Shown here in pieces: positions 16,679 to 26,440 of a stretch of 64,000 nt of DNA. Origin of the DNA: Acidimicrobiaceae bacterium (lineage in GTDB: Bacteria; Actinomycetota; Acidimicrobiia; Acidimicrobiales; Aldehydirespiratoraceae); assembly GCA_028819505.1 (NCBI GenBank), contig JAPPLH010000053.1, positions 67,563-131,562 on the forward strand, written 5' to 3'. The position numbers were made by a program, and so were the translations under genes. Positions within the stretch are counted from its first letter, which is position 1. The number at the start of each line of letters is the position of its first letter. A model generated the notes under the pieces. That model was not told the origin of the DNA. It ran no database searches and saw nothing but the letters and a program-made list of their open reading frames with translations.

Positions 16679-17992
16679 GTGAGCAGCGCTCGTCGGCACC
16701 GCCCGAGGATCGGCGCGGCCCGCGCGGCGCCGCCGGACTGGCTGCTCGACCACGGGGACCGCAACATGCATGCGCTGGGACCCGGGCCGGAACTGGAGGC
16801 GGAGTGGGTGGCGACGGGTCTGAGGCTGCCAGACCGTTCGGCGATCCGGCGCTACCGGCTCGAGCGGGTGCGCTCGCAGCTGCGGGCCGCGGGATGCGAC
16901 GCCGCGCTGCTGTACGACCCCTTGAACGTCCGCTACGCCACCGACACCACCAACATGTCGGTCTGGACCATGCACAACGCGGTGCGCTACGCGTTCGTGG
17001 CCGCCGACGGCCCGGTGGTTGTCTTCGAGTTCTCCAAGGGCGAGTTCCTCGACACCCACTCCGAGGTCGTCGACGAGATCCGCCCGGGCATCTCGTACAT
17101 CTACTTCTACGCGGGGACCCGGGCCACCGAGACAGCCGACCTCTGGGCTGCCGAGATCGGTGAGCTCCTCGACGAGCACGGCCGGGGCGACCGGCGGCTG
17201 GCCGTCGACCGGCTGGACATGATCGGTGTGCGGGCACTGGAGCGCCGCGGCGTGGACCTGGTCGACGCCGGTGAGTTGATGGAGGAGGCCAGGGTCGTGA
17301 AGTCCTCCCAGGAGATCGCGGCCATGCGCTGCGCGGTCCACGCCTGCGAGGCGGCGATCGCCGACATGCGGGCCGCGTTCGAGCCCGGCGTCACCGAGAT
17401 GGCGCTGTGGTCGGTGCTCCACGCCGGCAACATCGCCCGTTACGGCGAATGGATCGAGACCCGCCTGCTGGCGTCGGGGCCCCGCACCAACCCGTGGTAC
17501 CAGGAGGCCGGCAGCCGCCGGGTCCGGGCCGGGGAGCTGATGGGCTTCGACACCGACATGATCTGCGCCTACGGCGCCTGCGTGGACATGTCGCGCACCT
17601 GGCTCTGCGGCGGCGGACGACCCAGCGCGGCCCAGCACGACGTGTGGTCGCTGGCGGCCGAGCAGATCGAGCGCAACATCGAGTTGCACCAGCCCGGCGC
17701 CTCCGTGCGAGAGATCGTGGAGCGCGCCTGGTACCCGTCGTTGGACGACTACAACTGCTACACGGTGCTGTCGCACGGCGTGGGGCTGTGCGACGAGTAC
17801 CCGTCGGTGTTCACCCGTGAGCGCTGGGGCCGCGCCGGCTACGACGCCGTGCTGGCGCCGGGCACGGTGATGTGCGTCGAGGCCTTCGTCGGCCCCAAGT
17901 CCGGCGGCGAGGGCGTCAAGCTCGAGGAGCAGATCCTCATCACCGGGACCGGCCACGAGCGGCTGTCCACCTACCCCCTCGACCTGGTCTAG
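16679..17992 (+). CDS. dddP: DddP-like M24-family protein (candidate DMSP lyase)
   Basis: A 437-residue M24 (creatinase/aminopeptidase P fold) protein. The metal ligands are D291, D293, D303, H366, E401 and E416; as I recall the published DddP ligands (D295, D297, D307, H371, E406, E421), spacing and residue types agree throughout, and stretches such as RYATDTTNM and WIETRLLASGPRTNPW also look DddP-like. DddP cleaves DMSP to dimethyl sulfide and acrylate and differs from peptidases in using D-x-D for the first ligand, as here (FDTDM). The position directly after a betaine/DMSP-type importer supports this. A related M24 hydrolase on another methylated substrate remains possible. The GTG start has a weak binding site. 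Confidence 0.78.
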   Translation: MSSARRHRPRIGAARAAPPDWLLDHGDRNMHALGPGPELEAEWVATGLRLPDRSAIRRYRLERVRSQLRAAGCDAALLYDPLNVRYATDTTNMSVWTMHNAVRYAFVAADGPVVVFEFSKGEFLDTHSEVVDEIRPGISYIYFYAGTRATETADLWAAEIGELLDEHGRGDRRLAVDRLDMIGVRALERRGVDLVDAGELMEEARVVKSSQEIAAMRCAVHACEAAIADMRAAFEPGVTEMALWSVLHAGNIARYGEWIETRLLASGPRTNPWYQEAGSRRVRAGELMGFDTDMICAYGACVDMSRTWLCGGGRPSAAQHDVWSLAAEQIERNIELHQPGASVREIVERAWYPSLDDYNCYTVLSHGVGLCDEYPSVFTRERWGRAGYDAVLAPGTVMCVEAFVGPKSGGEGVKLEEQILITGTGHERLSTYPLDLV

Positions 17993-18003
17993 GTTGCCGG
18001 ACC

Positions 18004-18954
18004 GTGACGGCGTCGCAGTCGAGGCGCGGGCCGGGCGGAAGCGGGCCCGGGGTCGGGTTCGTGGGGCTGGGCACCATGGGCGGGCCGATGTGCCGGCGGC
18101 TGGTGGAAGCGGGCTGCTCGGTGACGGCCCATGACCGTGACGCGGCTGCGTTGGCGGCGGCGGCGGACGCCGGGGCCGCGGCTGCGGTGTCGGCACGAGA
18201 TTGCGCGCGGGACGCCGACCTGTTCATGACGTCGCTGCCGGGGCCGGCGGAGGTCGAGGCGGTGATGGCCGGCACCGGCGGCGCGCTGGGCGCCATGGGG
18301 CCCGGGTCGGTTTGGGTGGATCTCACCACCAACAGCCGGGAACTGGTGCTCGGCCTGGCTTCGACCGCGCCCGATGGGGTGGCCGTGGTCGACTCGCCGG
18401 TGACGGGCGCGGTCGACGGCGCCCGGAGGGGCGAGCTCACGCTGTTCGTGGGCGGCGAGCCGGGGCCCGTGGCTGTGGTTCGGCCGGTGCTGGAGCACCT
18501 CGGAGCAGTCATCGAGTGCGGTTCGCTCGGTGCAGGCAATGTGGTCAAGCTGGTCACCAACCAGCTGTGGTTCGCGGCTGCGGCCGCGCTGGGGGAGGGC
18601 TTCGCTGTCGGGGTGGCCAACGGCGTGGAGTTGCGGACCCTGTGGGAGGCCGTCCTCAACAGCGTGGGTGACAGCTTCGTCGCCCGCCACGACGCCCCCA
18701 GCATCTTCGCCGGCCACTACGACCCGTCGTTCCCGCTCGCCCTGTGCGTCAAGGACCTGGGCCTGCTGGCCGATCTCGAGGCGATCGTGGACGCCGATCT
18801 GCCGGTGACCGCGGCGGCCCGGAGTGCCTTCGAGCGGGCTGCGGCTCGCTACGGCCTGGACGCGGGAGAGATGTGCGTCGCCCGGCGCATCGCCGACGAT
18901 GCCAGAATGTCGATGCAGCTGGAGGGCGACTGGACACCCCACTGGGAGAAGTGA
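18004..18954 (+). CDS. 3-hydroxyisobutyrate dehydrogenase-family oxidoreductase
   Basis: A 316-residue beta-hydroxyacid dehydrogenase. It has the NAD(P) motif VGFVGLGTMGGPM (GxGxMG, residues 21-26), substrate loop DSPVTGAVDGARRG and catalytic Lys K182 in GSLGAGNVVKLVTNQ with the helper Asn N186. The family oxidises 3-hydroxyisobutyrate, tartronate semialdehyde or similar acids; the substrate cannot be read from sequence. The GTG start at 18004 lies 11 bases after the DddP-like gene. In DMSP breakdown, acrylate can go to 3-hydroxypropionate, which would need a dehydrogenase; this enzyme might serve there, but that is inference from position. Confidence 0.88.
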   Translation: MTASQSRRGPGGSGPGVGFVGLGTMGGPMCRRLVEAGCSVTAHDRDAAALAAAADAGAAAAVSARDCARDADLFMTSLPGPAEVEAVMAGTGGALGAMGPGSVWVDLTTNSRELVLGLASTAPDGVAVVDSPVTGAVDGARRGELTLFVGGEPGPVAVVRPVLEHLGAVIECGSLGAGNVVKLVTNQLWFAAAAALGEGFAVGVANGVELRTLWEAVLNSVGDSFVARHDAPSIFAGHYDPSFPLALCVKDLGLLADLEAIVDADLPVTAAARSAFERAAARYGLDAGEMCVARRIADDARMSMQLEGDWTPHWEK

Positions 18955-18970
18955 AGCGGAAGGGGAAGCA

Positions 18971-19843
18971 ATGCAGCAGGCCGTGCCCGAGAACCTCCCG
19001 GAGCTTGTCGATCTGCACGCCTTCCCGATCCACGCCCCGGACTCCGCGGGCTATGTGGCCGCGGTGGACGACGCCCGGATTGGGCTGCGATCAGAGGGTT
19101 GCGCCGTGCTGGGCAGTTTCGTGCGGCCCGGGGCGGTGGCGAGGCTCAACGATGAGATCGTTGAACGCAAGCACGCCACCCACTACTCCACCCAGGTCAT
19201 CAACCCGTACTTCCACACCGCTCTCAACCCGGACTACCCGGCCGACCATCCGGTCAACACGTTCATCGAGCGATCCAGCGGCTTCATCCCCGGCGATGCC
19301 TGGGGTACCGGTTGTGCCACCGACGTGCTGTTCCGGGCACCCGAGGTTGCGCGGTTCATAGCCGACTGCTTGGAGATCGGTGCGCTGTACTGCTACGACG
19401 ATCCGCTGGCCGGGCTCACCTCGAACATCTGCGACCCGGGCCAGCAGTTCACCTGGCATTTCGACACCAACGACTTCGCGGTGACCGTGCTGGTGCAGCC
19501 GGCGGACGAGGGCGGGCTGTTCGAATACGTGCCCCAGATCCGCTCAGCGGACGACGAGGGGTTCGACGCCATCGCCGCCGTGCTTGCCGGCGGTCGCGTC
19601 GGGGTACGCACCCTGGAATTGCGTCCGGGCGACCTGCAGATCTTCAGGGGCCGCTACTCGCTGCACCGGGTCACCAGGGTGGGTGCCGGATCCCGGCCCC
19701 GCCATGCCGCCATCTTCGCCTACACGCTGGCGCCGGGCGTGATCGGCCGGGTCGCGCGCACCCGCCAACTGTTCGGCCGGGTGCTTCCCGCCCACGAGGA
19801 GGCCGAACGGCGCCGGGTCCGCTCCGACGCCCTGCTCGACTGA
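18971..19843 (+). CDS. Fe(II)/2-oxoglutarate-dependent oxygenase-like protein
   Basis: A 290-residue protein with the signature of a non-heme iron oxygenase: H163-x-D165 in TWHFDTNDFAV, distal H232 in RYSLHRVT, and an Arg about ten residues later (RVGAGSRPRH) for 2-oxoglutarate. Such enzymes hydroxylate or demethylate small molecules. The start at ATG 18971 follows aaggggaag. It lies 16 bases after the dehydrogenase, so the three genes form a unit. A role in opening or demethylating a betaine-type compound is plausible, but the substrate is unknown. Confidence 0.75.
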   Translation: MQQAVPENLPELVDLHAFPIHAPDSAGYVAAVDDARIGLRSEGCAVLGSFVRPGAVARLNDEIVERKHATHYSTQVINPYFHTALNPDYPADHPVNTFIERSSGFIPGDAWGTGCATDVLFRAPEVARFIADCLEIGALYCYDDPLAGLTSNICDPGQQFTWHFDTNDFAVTVLVQPADEGGLFEYVPQIRSADDEGFDAIAAVLAGGRVGVRTLELRPGDLQIFRGRYSLHRVTRVGAGSRPRHAAIFAYTLAPGVIGRVARTRQLFGRVLPAHEEAERRRVRSDALLD

Positions 19844-19991
19844 GAGGCCGAGCGGGTAGGCGAGCGAATCTGGTTCATACGGGCGAGGCCGTGGCCCGAG
19901 CGGCCCATGAGCGAAGCGAACAGGAGCGGGAAACCCTCCGCCCCGGCGTGACGGACTCGCACCTGCCCGCGCATGTTCTGATCGCTCGGAC

Positions 19992-20474
19992 TCAGACCAG
20001 CGTGAAGCGCTCGACGTTCGTGTAGGAGCCGGACGGCTCGGTCCTCACGAGCGCGATCTCCGTGACCGCGAACGACGCCTCCAGCGCCGGCCGGTCGCCG
20101 GGCGGGGGCTTGCGCTTGAACCGGGCCACGGTGAGGTGGCCGGTGAAGGGATGGTCGGCCGGCGGCAGGCCCACCGGCGCGATGGCTGCCTCGACTGCTG
20201 CCGCCAGGTCGTCGAGACCCTGAGCTGGGATCATCAGCACACCGCGGCCCAGCCGCTCGACACGCGGCCCCAAGGTCGCTTGGGTCGCTGGCAGTTGGGC
20301 CGCGGCCAGCGCCGCCTGGACGTCGGCTTCGTCGCACTGGCCAAGAAACCGGAGGGTGACATGCAGCCGCTCGGGCTTGGTCCAGCGCAGCCCGTCAGTC
20401 GCGGGCCCGGGCATGGCAAGCAGCTCCCCCAGCACATCCTCGGGCGGCCAGACAGCAACAAACAGCCGCGGCAT
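19992..20474 (-). CDS. thpR: RNA 2',3'-cyclic phosphodiesterase (2H superfamily)
   Basis: A 160-residue 2H phosphoesterase, formerly called 2'-5' RNA ligase. Both catalytic HxT motifs are present: H38-V-T40 in LHVTLRFLG and H113-L-T115 in GHLTVARFK. The family opens 2',3'-cyclic phosphate RNA ends. The start at ATG 20474 gives the standard beginning MPRLFVAVWPP; a longer form from 20546 has no support. It is convergent with the oxygenase gene and divergent from the DMT transporter. Confidence 0.88.
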   Translation of the reverse strand: MPRLFVAVWPPEDVLGELLAMPGPATDGLRWTKPERLHVTLRFLGQCDEADVQAALAAAQLPATQATLGPRVERLGRGVLMIPAQGLDDLAAAVEAAIAPVGLPPADHPFTGHLTVARFKRKPPPGDRPALEASFAVTEIALVRTEPSGSYTNVERFTLV

Positions 20475-20587
20475 GCTCCGAGGGTACGCGCCGAGCTGGG
20501 CCGGGCGGCCGGTGTCGTGGCTGCGTCCACCTCGCGGCCTCGGCAAGTCAGCGATCAGTCGGCCAGACTCACGCGGGTGATGTCGTC

Positions 20588-21421
20588 ATGACGGTGCTGT
20601 TGGGATTGCTGGCCGCGCTGTCAGTCGGGACATCGGACTTTCTGGGCGGTCTGGCCAGCCGGCGAGCCGACCCGGTCGTCGTGACTGCCGCCTCCAGTGT
20701 GGTGGGCCTGGTGTTGGCGTTCGTGGCCGCGTTGGTGGTGGTGGGCGAGGCGAGCATGGCCGATGTGGCGTGGGGGGCATTGGGCGGGGTCGTCCTGGCG
20801 GGCGGTCTGGTTGCGCTGTATGCGGGATACGCCCGCGCTCGGGTCAGCATCGCGGCGCCGGTGGCCGGCGTGGGCGCGGCCGCACTGCCGGTGATCGTCG
20901 CATCACTCTTCGGTGATGATGCCTTGTCGCCGATCGCAACCGCAGGGGTCCTGCTCGGGTTGCCGGCCATCGGGCTGGTCAGCATGGCCCGTTCCGAGCA
21001 GCGAGGCTCCGTCGGCTCCAGCGTGCTCTACGGGCTGGGTGGCGCCGTCGGTGTCGGGATGCTGCTGGTCTGCCTCGCCAATACGTCCGAGGACAGCGGG
21101 CTGTGGCCCATCGTGGCGGCGCGCGGGTCCGGGTTCGTGGTGCTGGCCGTGATCATTGCCGCCAAGCGGTTCCCTCTGGCTACGTCTCGCGGCGTCTGGC
21201 CGCACGTGATCGGCATCGCGGCACTGGTGACGGCCGGCAACGCGCTGTTCCTGACTGCGGCCCGGCTGGGGTCCACATCCGTGGCGGCTGTCCTCGCGTC
21301 CCTGTTCCCCGCCGCAACGGTGTTCTGGGCGTGGCTGGTGTTCCGGGAGAGACTGCGGGGGGTCCAAGTGCTGGGACTGGGGATTGCGCTGGTGGCCGTA
21401 GCGCTCATCGCGAGCGGCTGA
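20588..21421 (+). CDS. DMT-superfamily (EamA-like) transporter
   Basis: A 277-residue membrane protein with about ten TM segments in two repeated EamA-like halves, starting [19 protein letters not shown] and ending with the typical [23 protein letters not shown]. Members export or import metabolites such as amino acids or nucleosides; the substrate here is unknown. It stands alone, between the phosphodiesterase and macro domain genes. Confidence 0.85.
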   Translation: MTVLLGLLAALSVGTSDFLGGLASRRADPVVVTAASSVVGLVLAFVAALVVVGEASMADVAWGALGGVVLAGGLVALYAGYARARVSIAAPVAGVGAAALPVIVASLFGDDALSPIATAGVLLGLPAIGLVSMARSEQRGSVGSSVLYGLGGAVGVGMLLVCLANTSEDSGLWPIVAARGSGFVVLAVIIAAKRFPLATSRGVWPHVIGIAALVTAGNALFLTAARLGSTSVAAVLASLFPAATVFWAWLVFRERLRGVQVLGLGIALVAVALIASG

Positions 21422-21470
21422 GAGTCAGCGGCCTTCCGAACCGAGAGTTGCACCGGCTTCCGCGGGCAGA

Positions 21471-22025
21471 ATGGCCGCCATGGACGGAGAGCCTGCTCGT
21501 GTCGAGGCCGACCGATCGGGGCTGAGACTCGAGGCTGGGCTGGGTGACATCACTGCCGAGCAGGTGGATGCCATCGTCAACGCGGCCAACTCGTCGCTGC
21601 TGGGCGGCGGGGGAGTGGACGGGGCCATACACCGGGCGGCCGGACCCGAACTGCTCGAGTGCTGCCGGGGACTGGGCGGCTGCGCTACTGGCGACGCCAA
21701 GATCACGCCCGGCTTCGGGCTGACTGCTCGCTGGGTGATCCACACCGTCGGCCCCGTCTGGCATGGCGGCAACCAGGGTGAGCCCGATCTGCTGGCGTCG
21801 TGCTACCGGGAGTCGCTGGCCCGAGCCGACGAGGTCGGGGCCGAGTCGGTGGCATTCCCGGCCATCTCGACCGGCGTCTACGGCTATCCCGTGCAACCGG
21901 CGGCAGCCATCGCGGTCCGCACTGTCCGGTCGACGCCGACTCGAGTGCGTGCCGTGCGCTTCGTCTGCTTCAACTCCGAGACGCTCGACGCCTACCAGGC
22001 TCTACTGGGCTCCCAGCGGCCCTAG
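21471..22025 (+). CDS. macro domain protein (ADP-ribose/O-acetyl-ADP-ribose hydrolase-like)
   Basis: A single macro domain of 184 residues. It shows [30 protein letters not shown], split by the conserved Asn of VNAAN, then the Gly-rich loop and [10 protein letters not shown], which bind ADP-ribose. This pattern is that of the YmdB/MacroD class, which removes ADP-ribose from proteins or deacetylates O-acetyl-ADP-ribose. ATG 21471 or 21480 could start it. No partner ADP-ribosyltransferase lies beside it; a TIR-like gene lies far away in the defence island. Confidence 0.9.
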   Translation: MAAMDGEPARVEADRSGLRLEAGLGDITAEQVDAIVNAANSSLLGGGGVDGAIHRAAGPELLECCRGLGGCATGDAKITPGFGLTARWVIHTVGPVWHGGNQGEPDLLASCYRESLARADEVGAESVAFPAISTGVYGYPVQPAAAIAVRTVRSTPTRVRAVRFVCFNSETLDAYQALLGSQRP

Positions 22026-22088
22026 CCCGCCCTTCGTCGATCCTCGCCCCCTGCACGAGACGGATCCATGACAAGCGTCACGATGGCG

Positions 22089-23504
22089 CTAGTCGGGCGA
22101 GACGACGTCGACCACGGCAGGGCGGATCGCTAGGACCTGCTCGATGTGGGTGGCCAGCGAGAACAGTTCCAGCTCGCCATGGGGTCGTCCGATCAACTGG
22201 ATTCCGGCCGGGAGACCGGTCTCGGTCCGGCCGCAGGGGATCGTGATGACAGGCAGCGTGGTGACGCTCACGGCCGCGGCGATCGACAGCCAGCGGTAGT
22301 ACTCGCTCGGTGGCAACCCGTCGCGGTAGCCGACATAACGCTCCTCGACCGGGAAGGGCAGCACGCCGGCAGCCGGACACACGAGCAGGTCGTAGCCGTC
22401 CATGAACTCGGCGGCGAGCTGGAAGATGCGTCCCTGCGCTGCGATCGCGGCCCGCACGTCGTCGCCGTCGATTGCCAGCCCTCGCTCTATGTTCCACACC
22501 AGCTCGGGCTTGAGGATGTCGCGGGCCTCGGGGAGTTCGTCGCCCAAGAGGGCGGCGAACAACAGCGCCCGCGGGACGTCGAAGGCCGCTCTGGCGTCGG
22601 ACAGATCGGGGTAGTCGGCCACGATCTCGATGCCGTCCCGTTCAAGGGCATGGACCGCTCGACTGCACACGTCAGATACCTCTGGAGCCGTCTCGGCCAC
22701 ACCGAGATCGACGCTGAAGGCCACCCGCACCGGCCGCGACGGCTCAGCCGCAGCGCTGCGGAACGACCGCTGAGGTGGCGGCTTGCCAAGCCCGGCGCGG
22801 GGGCTCTCGCCCACCATCGCGTCGGTCAGCAGGGCGAGGTCGCCGATGTCGCGCGCCATCGGTCCCTGTTGAGAATGCACCTGGAACGGCACGACGCTCG
22901 GTCCGTTGGCAATGCGTCCCGGCGAAGGGCGCAGGCTGGCGATGCCGCAGAAACTGGCCGGAGTGCGCAACGAGCCGGCCAGATCCGAGCCGTGGGCCAG
23001 CCAGGCCATGCCGGTGGCCACCGCCGCGGCCGCGCCGCCCGAAGACCCGCCGGCGGTGAGGCGCAGGTCGTGGGGGTTGCGGGTAGCCCCGAACACGTCG
23101 TTGAAGGTGTTCCCGCCCGCCCCGAACTCCGGGGTGTTCGATTTTGCGTAGACCACGGCGCCGTGAGCTTCGAGTGTCTCGACGATGACGTCGGACTGTT
23201 CCGGCACGAAGTCCTCCATCAGCCGTGACCCGTGCGTCGTTCTGACGCCGGCGACGGCCGTGAGGTCCTTGATGGGAACAGGCAGGCCGGCCAGCACGCC
23301 GCGTTCGTCGGGCGGGACTGCCATGAGACGGTCGGCGTGATCTCGGGCCCGGTCGAAGCAGCGGGTCGGCAGCGCATTGACCACGGGGTCGACGGTCTCG
23401 ACCCGGCCTTGCACCGCGTCGAGAGCGTCGTGGGGGCGGAGGTCGCCCGCGGCTAGAGCGGCCACGACCTGGCGGGCGCTCTGCCTGATCAGATCGTCGG
23501 TCAT
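22089..23504 (-). CDS. amidase signature family hydrolase
   Basis: A 471-residue amidase. The Ser-cisSer-Lys triad is visible: K79 in VPIKDLT, S155 in GGSSGG and nucleophile S178 in DLAGSLRTPASF. It cleaves small amides; a GatA role is unlikely because gatB and gatC are absent. It is the last gene of a minus-strand unit with an FAD amine oxidase-like protein (15-base gap) and an MDR dehydrogenase, so it may release a product of an amine or amino-acid breakdown route. Confidence 0.9.
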   Translation of the reverse strand: MTDDLIRQSARQVVAALAAGDLRPHDALDAVQGRVETVDPVVNALPTRCFDRARDHADRLMAVPPDERGVLAGLPVPIKDLTAVAGVRTTHGSRLMEDFVPEQSDVIVETLEAHGAVVYAKSNTPEFGAGGNTFNDVFGATRNPHDLRLTAGGSSGGAAAAVATGMAWLAHGSDLAGSLRTPASFCGIASLRPSPGRIANGPSVVPFQVHSQQGPMARDIGDLALLTDAMVGESPRAGLGKPPPQRSFRSAAAEPSRPVRVAFSVDLGVAETAPEVSDVCSRAVHALERDGIEIVADYPDLSDARAAFDVPRALLFAALLGDELPEARDILKPELVWNIERGLAIDGDDVRAAIAAQGRIFQLAAEFMDGYDLLVCPAAGVLPFPVEERYVGYRDGLPPSEYYRWLSIAAAVSVTTLPVITIPCGRTETGLPAGIQLIGRPHGELELFSLATHIEQVLAIRPAVVDVVSPD

Positions 23505-23519
23505 GGGCGAGCGGGCCTG

Positions 23520-24863
23520 TCAACCGTGGACTGACATCGACGAGTTGGGGTTGATCTCCCGGTTGCGGCTGAAGGTGCCCATGTCGATGGGCAGGCCGGT
23601 GTAGCGGCCCTCGACCACGAGCGGGTCGGCGTCGTGGTCGTGGCCGGCCTCCACCGCCTCGATGAGCTCGGCCATGCAGTGTCCCGCCACGCCGGCGTTC
23701 TTGAACTGGTTGCCGCTGGTGCCGACAGCCACGTAGAAGCCGTCGAGATCGGTGCGGTCGTAGATCGGGATCCAGTCGTCGCTCACGTCGTACAGGTCCA
23801 CCACGCCCTTGCGTTCGTGAGGCACGCCCACCGGCGGCAGGCGCCGGCTGAGCCGCAGGACCTGGGCCTCCCACTGCTCGGCGCTGAGCCGCTGGTCGTA
23901 GTCGTCGGGGTCGACCCAGTCCTGGGGGTCGCAGCGGGGGTCGGTGCTGCCCACCAGGATGTGGTTGCCGGTCTCCGGGCGGAAGTAGATGCCGTTGTCG
24001 TCGTCGGCGATGTTGAAGCCGTCGCGCTCATAGTCGTAGGTGGACGGCCCCGGCGCGTGGTGCACTTCGTGACGAAGCGCCCTGGTCTTGATGTTCATCG
24101 AGTCGTACACGCCGGCCATCTGGTTGATGAGGTACGAGTGGGGTCCGGCCACGTTCACCACGACCGGTGCGGCCACAGATGTGCCGTCGTCGAGGGTCAC
24201 GCTCGTGATCCGCCCGTTGCTCCGGCCGATGCCGGTCACGGCGGTGGCGAAACGGAACTCGGCGCCGGCCGACTCCGCCGCCCGCTGCAGGTTGTGGGCG
24301 GTCAACTGAGGGTCGCTTACATAGCCCGCCTCGGGCGTGAAGATCGCGCCGGGCAGGTCCTCGGTGGCGTCGGCCCAGAAGTCGGGGTCGTCGGGCCGCT
24401 TCGGCGGTCCGAAGATGCCGGGGTCGAGGATGGGCATGCGTCGCAGCAGTTCGGCTGTCGACCAGTCCTCGTAGGCGACCCCGATCGCGTCGAAGTGGGG
24501 AAGCACCTTCAGGTAGTGGCCGCCGGGATCCTTCAGCGCTGCCATCCCGCACTGCTTGTAGGCGATGAGGCCGAGCTCGTCACCGGCTTCGAGGTAGTCG
24601 GGCCACTCCAGCCAGTACTGCAGGCCCTCGTACGACATGGCCACGCCGGTGAAGGTGGAGTAGGTGAAGCGCACGATGGCGCACGAGTTGACGGTGGAGC
24701 CGAATCCCGCGGCCGGCAGCTTGTCCACGCACAGGGCGCGCCGTCCCCGCCGACCGAGCTCGAAGGCGATGGCGGCGCCGATCACACCCGCGCCGACCAC
24801 CACCGCGTCGAAGCTGTTGGCGGCTCGTTCAGATGCTTGTCTCGGGGACGGCTTCCGGGTCAT
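23520..24863 (-). CDS. FAD-dependent oxidoreductase (DAO/sarcosine oxidase-like)
   Basis: A 447-residue DAO-fold flavoenzyme. The N-terminal dinucleotide motif VVVGAGVIGAAIAFELGRRG and the C-terminal FAD/substrate motif VAVGTSGNQFKNAGVAGHCM are clear. Relatives oxidise N-methyl amines such as sarcosine, dimethylglycine or other secondary amino acids. It starts 60 bases after the MDR dehydrogenase stop. With the MttB homologue and betaine importer elsewhere in the window, a methylated-amine substrate is a reasonable guess. Confidence 0.88.
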   Translation of the reverse strand: MTRKPSPRQASERAANSFDAVVVGAGVIGAAIAFELGRRGRRALCVDKLPAAGFGSTVNSCAIVRFTYSTFTGVAMSYEGLQYWLEWPDYLEAGDELGLIAYKQCGMAALKDPGGHYLKVLPHFDAIGVAYEDWSTAELLRRMPILDPGIFGPPKRPDDPDFWADATEDLPGAIFTPEAGYVSDPQLTAHNLQRAAESAGAEFRFATAVTGIGRSNGRITSVTLDDGTSVAAPVVVNVAGPHSYLINQMAGVYDSMNIKTRALRHEVHHAPGPSTYDYERDGFNIADDDNGIYFRPETGNHILVGSTDPRCDPQDWVDPDDYDQRLSAEQWEAQVLRLSRRLPPVGVPHERKGVVDLYDVSDDWIPIYDRTDLDGFYVAVGTSGNQFKNAGVAGHCMAELIEAVEAGHDHDADPLVVEGRYTGLPIDMGTFSRNREINPNSSMSVHG

Positions 24864-24923
24864 GGCGCTGAGGTTCCCGTGGACCGCGCCCGCGGCTTGG
24901 GTGCTGTCGTGGACGCCGGGCGA

Positions 24924-26108
24924 TCAGATGCCACGGTGGCGCTCGTTGCGCATGTCGAAGGCGATCTTGACCGCGCCGCGCCGGCCTGCCTCGGCGGCGT
25001 GGCCCAGCGCGTCGACGTAACGGTCGAGCGGGTAGAGGGCCGTCACGAGCCGGTCGAAGGCGGTCTTGCCGGCCAGTTCCATGGCCAGATCGAAGCTCGA
25101 GGCGATCCGGCCGTCGGCGCGGACCTCGGTGCCGTAGGCGTAGCAACCGGCCAGTTCGATCTCGCGGTGCCACAGGCCGGTCAGCTCCGCGGTCACCGTT
25201 GCGGGCATCCCCAGCATCAGCACCCGGCCCCGAGGCCGGCACAGCGACAGGGCCTCAGCCAACGAAGCCGAAGAGCCCACCGCGTCGATGACCACGTCGG
25301 CGCCTCCCGAGAGGTGGTCGCCGACGATGAACGAGCCGGTGGCCCGCCGCACGACCCGCCGCAGCTCGCCGGGCTCGACGGCCGAGTCGGCGCCGAGCTC
25401 GAGCGCGAGCGCTCGCTGGGTCGAGTATCGCCCGCCGACCAGGATCGAGGCTGGTCCGGTCAGGCCCCGCAGGGCGGCCACCGCCAGCAGGCCCATTGTC
25501 CCGGCCCCGACCACGGCCACGGTGTCGCCGGGCTGCGCGCCGGACCGGAGCGCGGCGTGCACGCCTCCCGCCAACGGCTCGATCATCACGGCCAGTTCGT
25601 CGCTCATCCAGTCCGGGACGTCGTGCAGCTGCGAGTCGTGGGCCACCAGCTCGGTGGACCATCCGCCGCCGGTGGAGCGGCAGAAGCCGGTCTGGAGTCC
25701 CGGCTTGAGATGGCCGCTCATGAGATGCCGGTAGTCGTCGCCGTCGCCGGGCGCCGCCCCCGGACAGGGCAGGTCGAAGCCCCGGGCCGCGTGGCCCAGC
25801 ACCGGCTCGACGATCACCCGGCGCCCATCCGCGGTGTCGGCCACGATCTCGTGGCCGGGAACGAACGGGAACGAGACATAGTCCTCGAAGTAGCGAGACG
25901 ACCGGCCGTCGATCGTGGCCAGATCCGATCCGCAGATGCCGGTGAGCCGCGGGTAGATGCGCTGCCAGCCCTCGCCGGGCAGGTCGGGCGGGTCGTCGTC
26001 GACCAGCTTGAGCGGCCCCCAGGTCGCTCCCGCTCCGGGCCGCAGCCGCGACGCCAGGGCAGCAGCCGCGTAGCGGGCCTCCTTGCGCGAGAAGCGCAGC
26101 GCCTTCAC
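24924..26108 (-). CDS. zinc-type MDR alcohol/polyol dehydrogenase
   Basis: A 394-residue medium-chain dehydrogenase. Catalytic-zinc ligands are seen in TGICGSDLATIDG (Cys) and VPGHEIV (His-Glu), with EPLAGGVHAAL at the third site; the four-Cys structural zinc lobe is absent, with an unusual insertion FDLPCPGAAPGDGDD there. The coenzyme motif is VAVVGAGTMGLLAVAALRG. It begins with GTG 26108 (VKALRF); the frame stays open beyond it but upstream residues are low quality. It leads a three-gene minus-strand unit with an FAD oxidase and amidase. The substrate is unknown. Confidence 0.85.
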   Translation of the reverse strand: MKALRFSRKEARYAAAALASRLRPGAGATWGPLKLVDDDPPDLPGEGWQRIYPRLTGICGSDLATIDGRSSRYFEDYVSFPFVPGHEIVADTADGRRVIVEPVLGHAARGFDLPCPGAAPGDGDDYRHLMSGHLKPGLQTGFCRSTGGGWSTELVAHDSQLHDVPDWMSDELAVMIEPLAGGVHAALRSGAQPGDTVAVVGAGTMGLLAVAALRGLTGPASILVGGRYSTQRALALELGADSAVEPGELRRVVRRATGSFIVGDHLSGGADVVIDAVGSSASLAEALSLCRPRGRVLMLGMPATVTAELTGLWHREIELAGCYAYGTEVRADGRIASSFDLAMELAGKTAFDRLVTALYPLDRYVDALGHAAEAGRRGAVKIAFDMRNERHRGI

Positions 26109-26440
26109 GGGCACGGATCGTAGCGAGACCAGAGGCCGAGCGAATGGGGTCGCGGACTGCCCGTGTTGCGCCCTGCGGCCGAACGTCCCCGTCACCAGAG
26201 CCTCGAACCGAGTGAATGGGGTCGGGCTCGGACTCGGTGCTCTTCGGCGGCGCCCCGGTGGATGCCCTCTGCCCGTCTCGAACGTTTCATCAGCACACGG
26301 GCCTAATCCAGATTTTTGAGATGTTTCAAGATGTTCTCCCCTCTTTGGGTTGTTGTTGTCGTGCCAGCCTGCCATGATGGTGTGACAATCACATGAAACA
26401 GCACAAGAAAGGTTGTGTTGTCGATCAAGGGAGGGTGACA
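26109..26440. promoter_or_regulatory. divergent intergenic region between MDR gene and WXG100 gene
   Basis: This 332-base gap separates two divergent genes. Its left part has a near repeat (gcgaatggggtcg and gtgaatggggtcg around 26147 and 26211). The right part is notably A/T-richer and includes an inverted repeat tgtgacaatcaca at 26381-26393 (5-bp arms, 3-base spacer) and a strong ribosome binding site aagggaggg at 26427-26435 just before the WXG100 start. No certain -35/-10 pair was identified. Confidence 0.4.
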
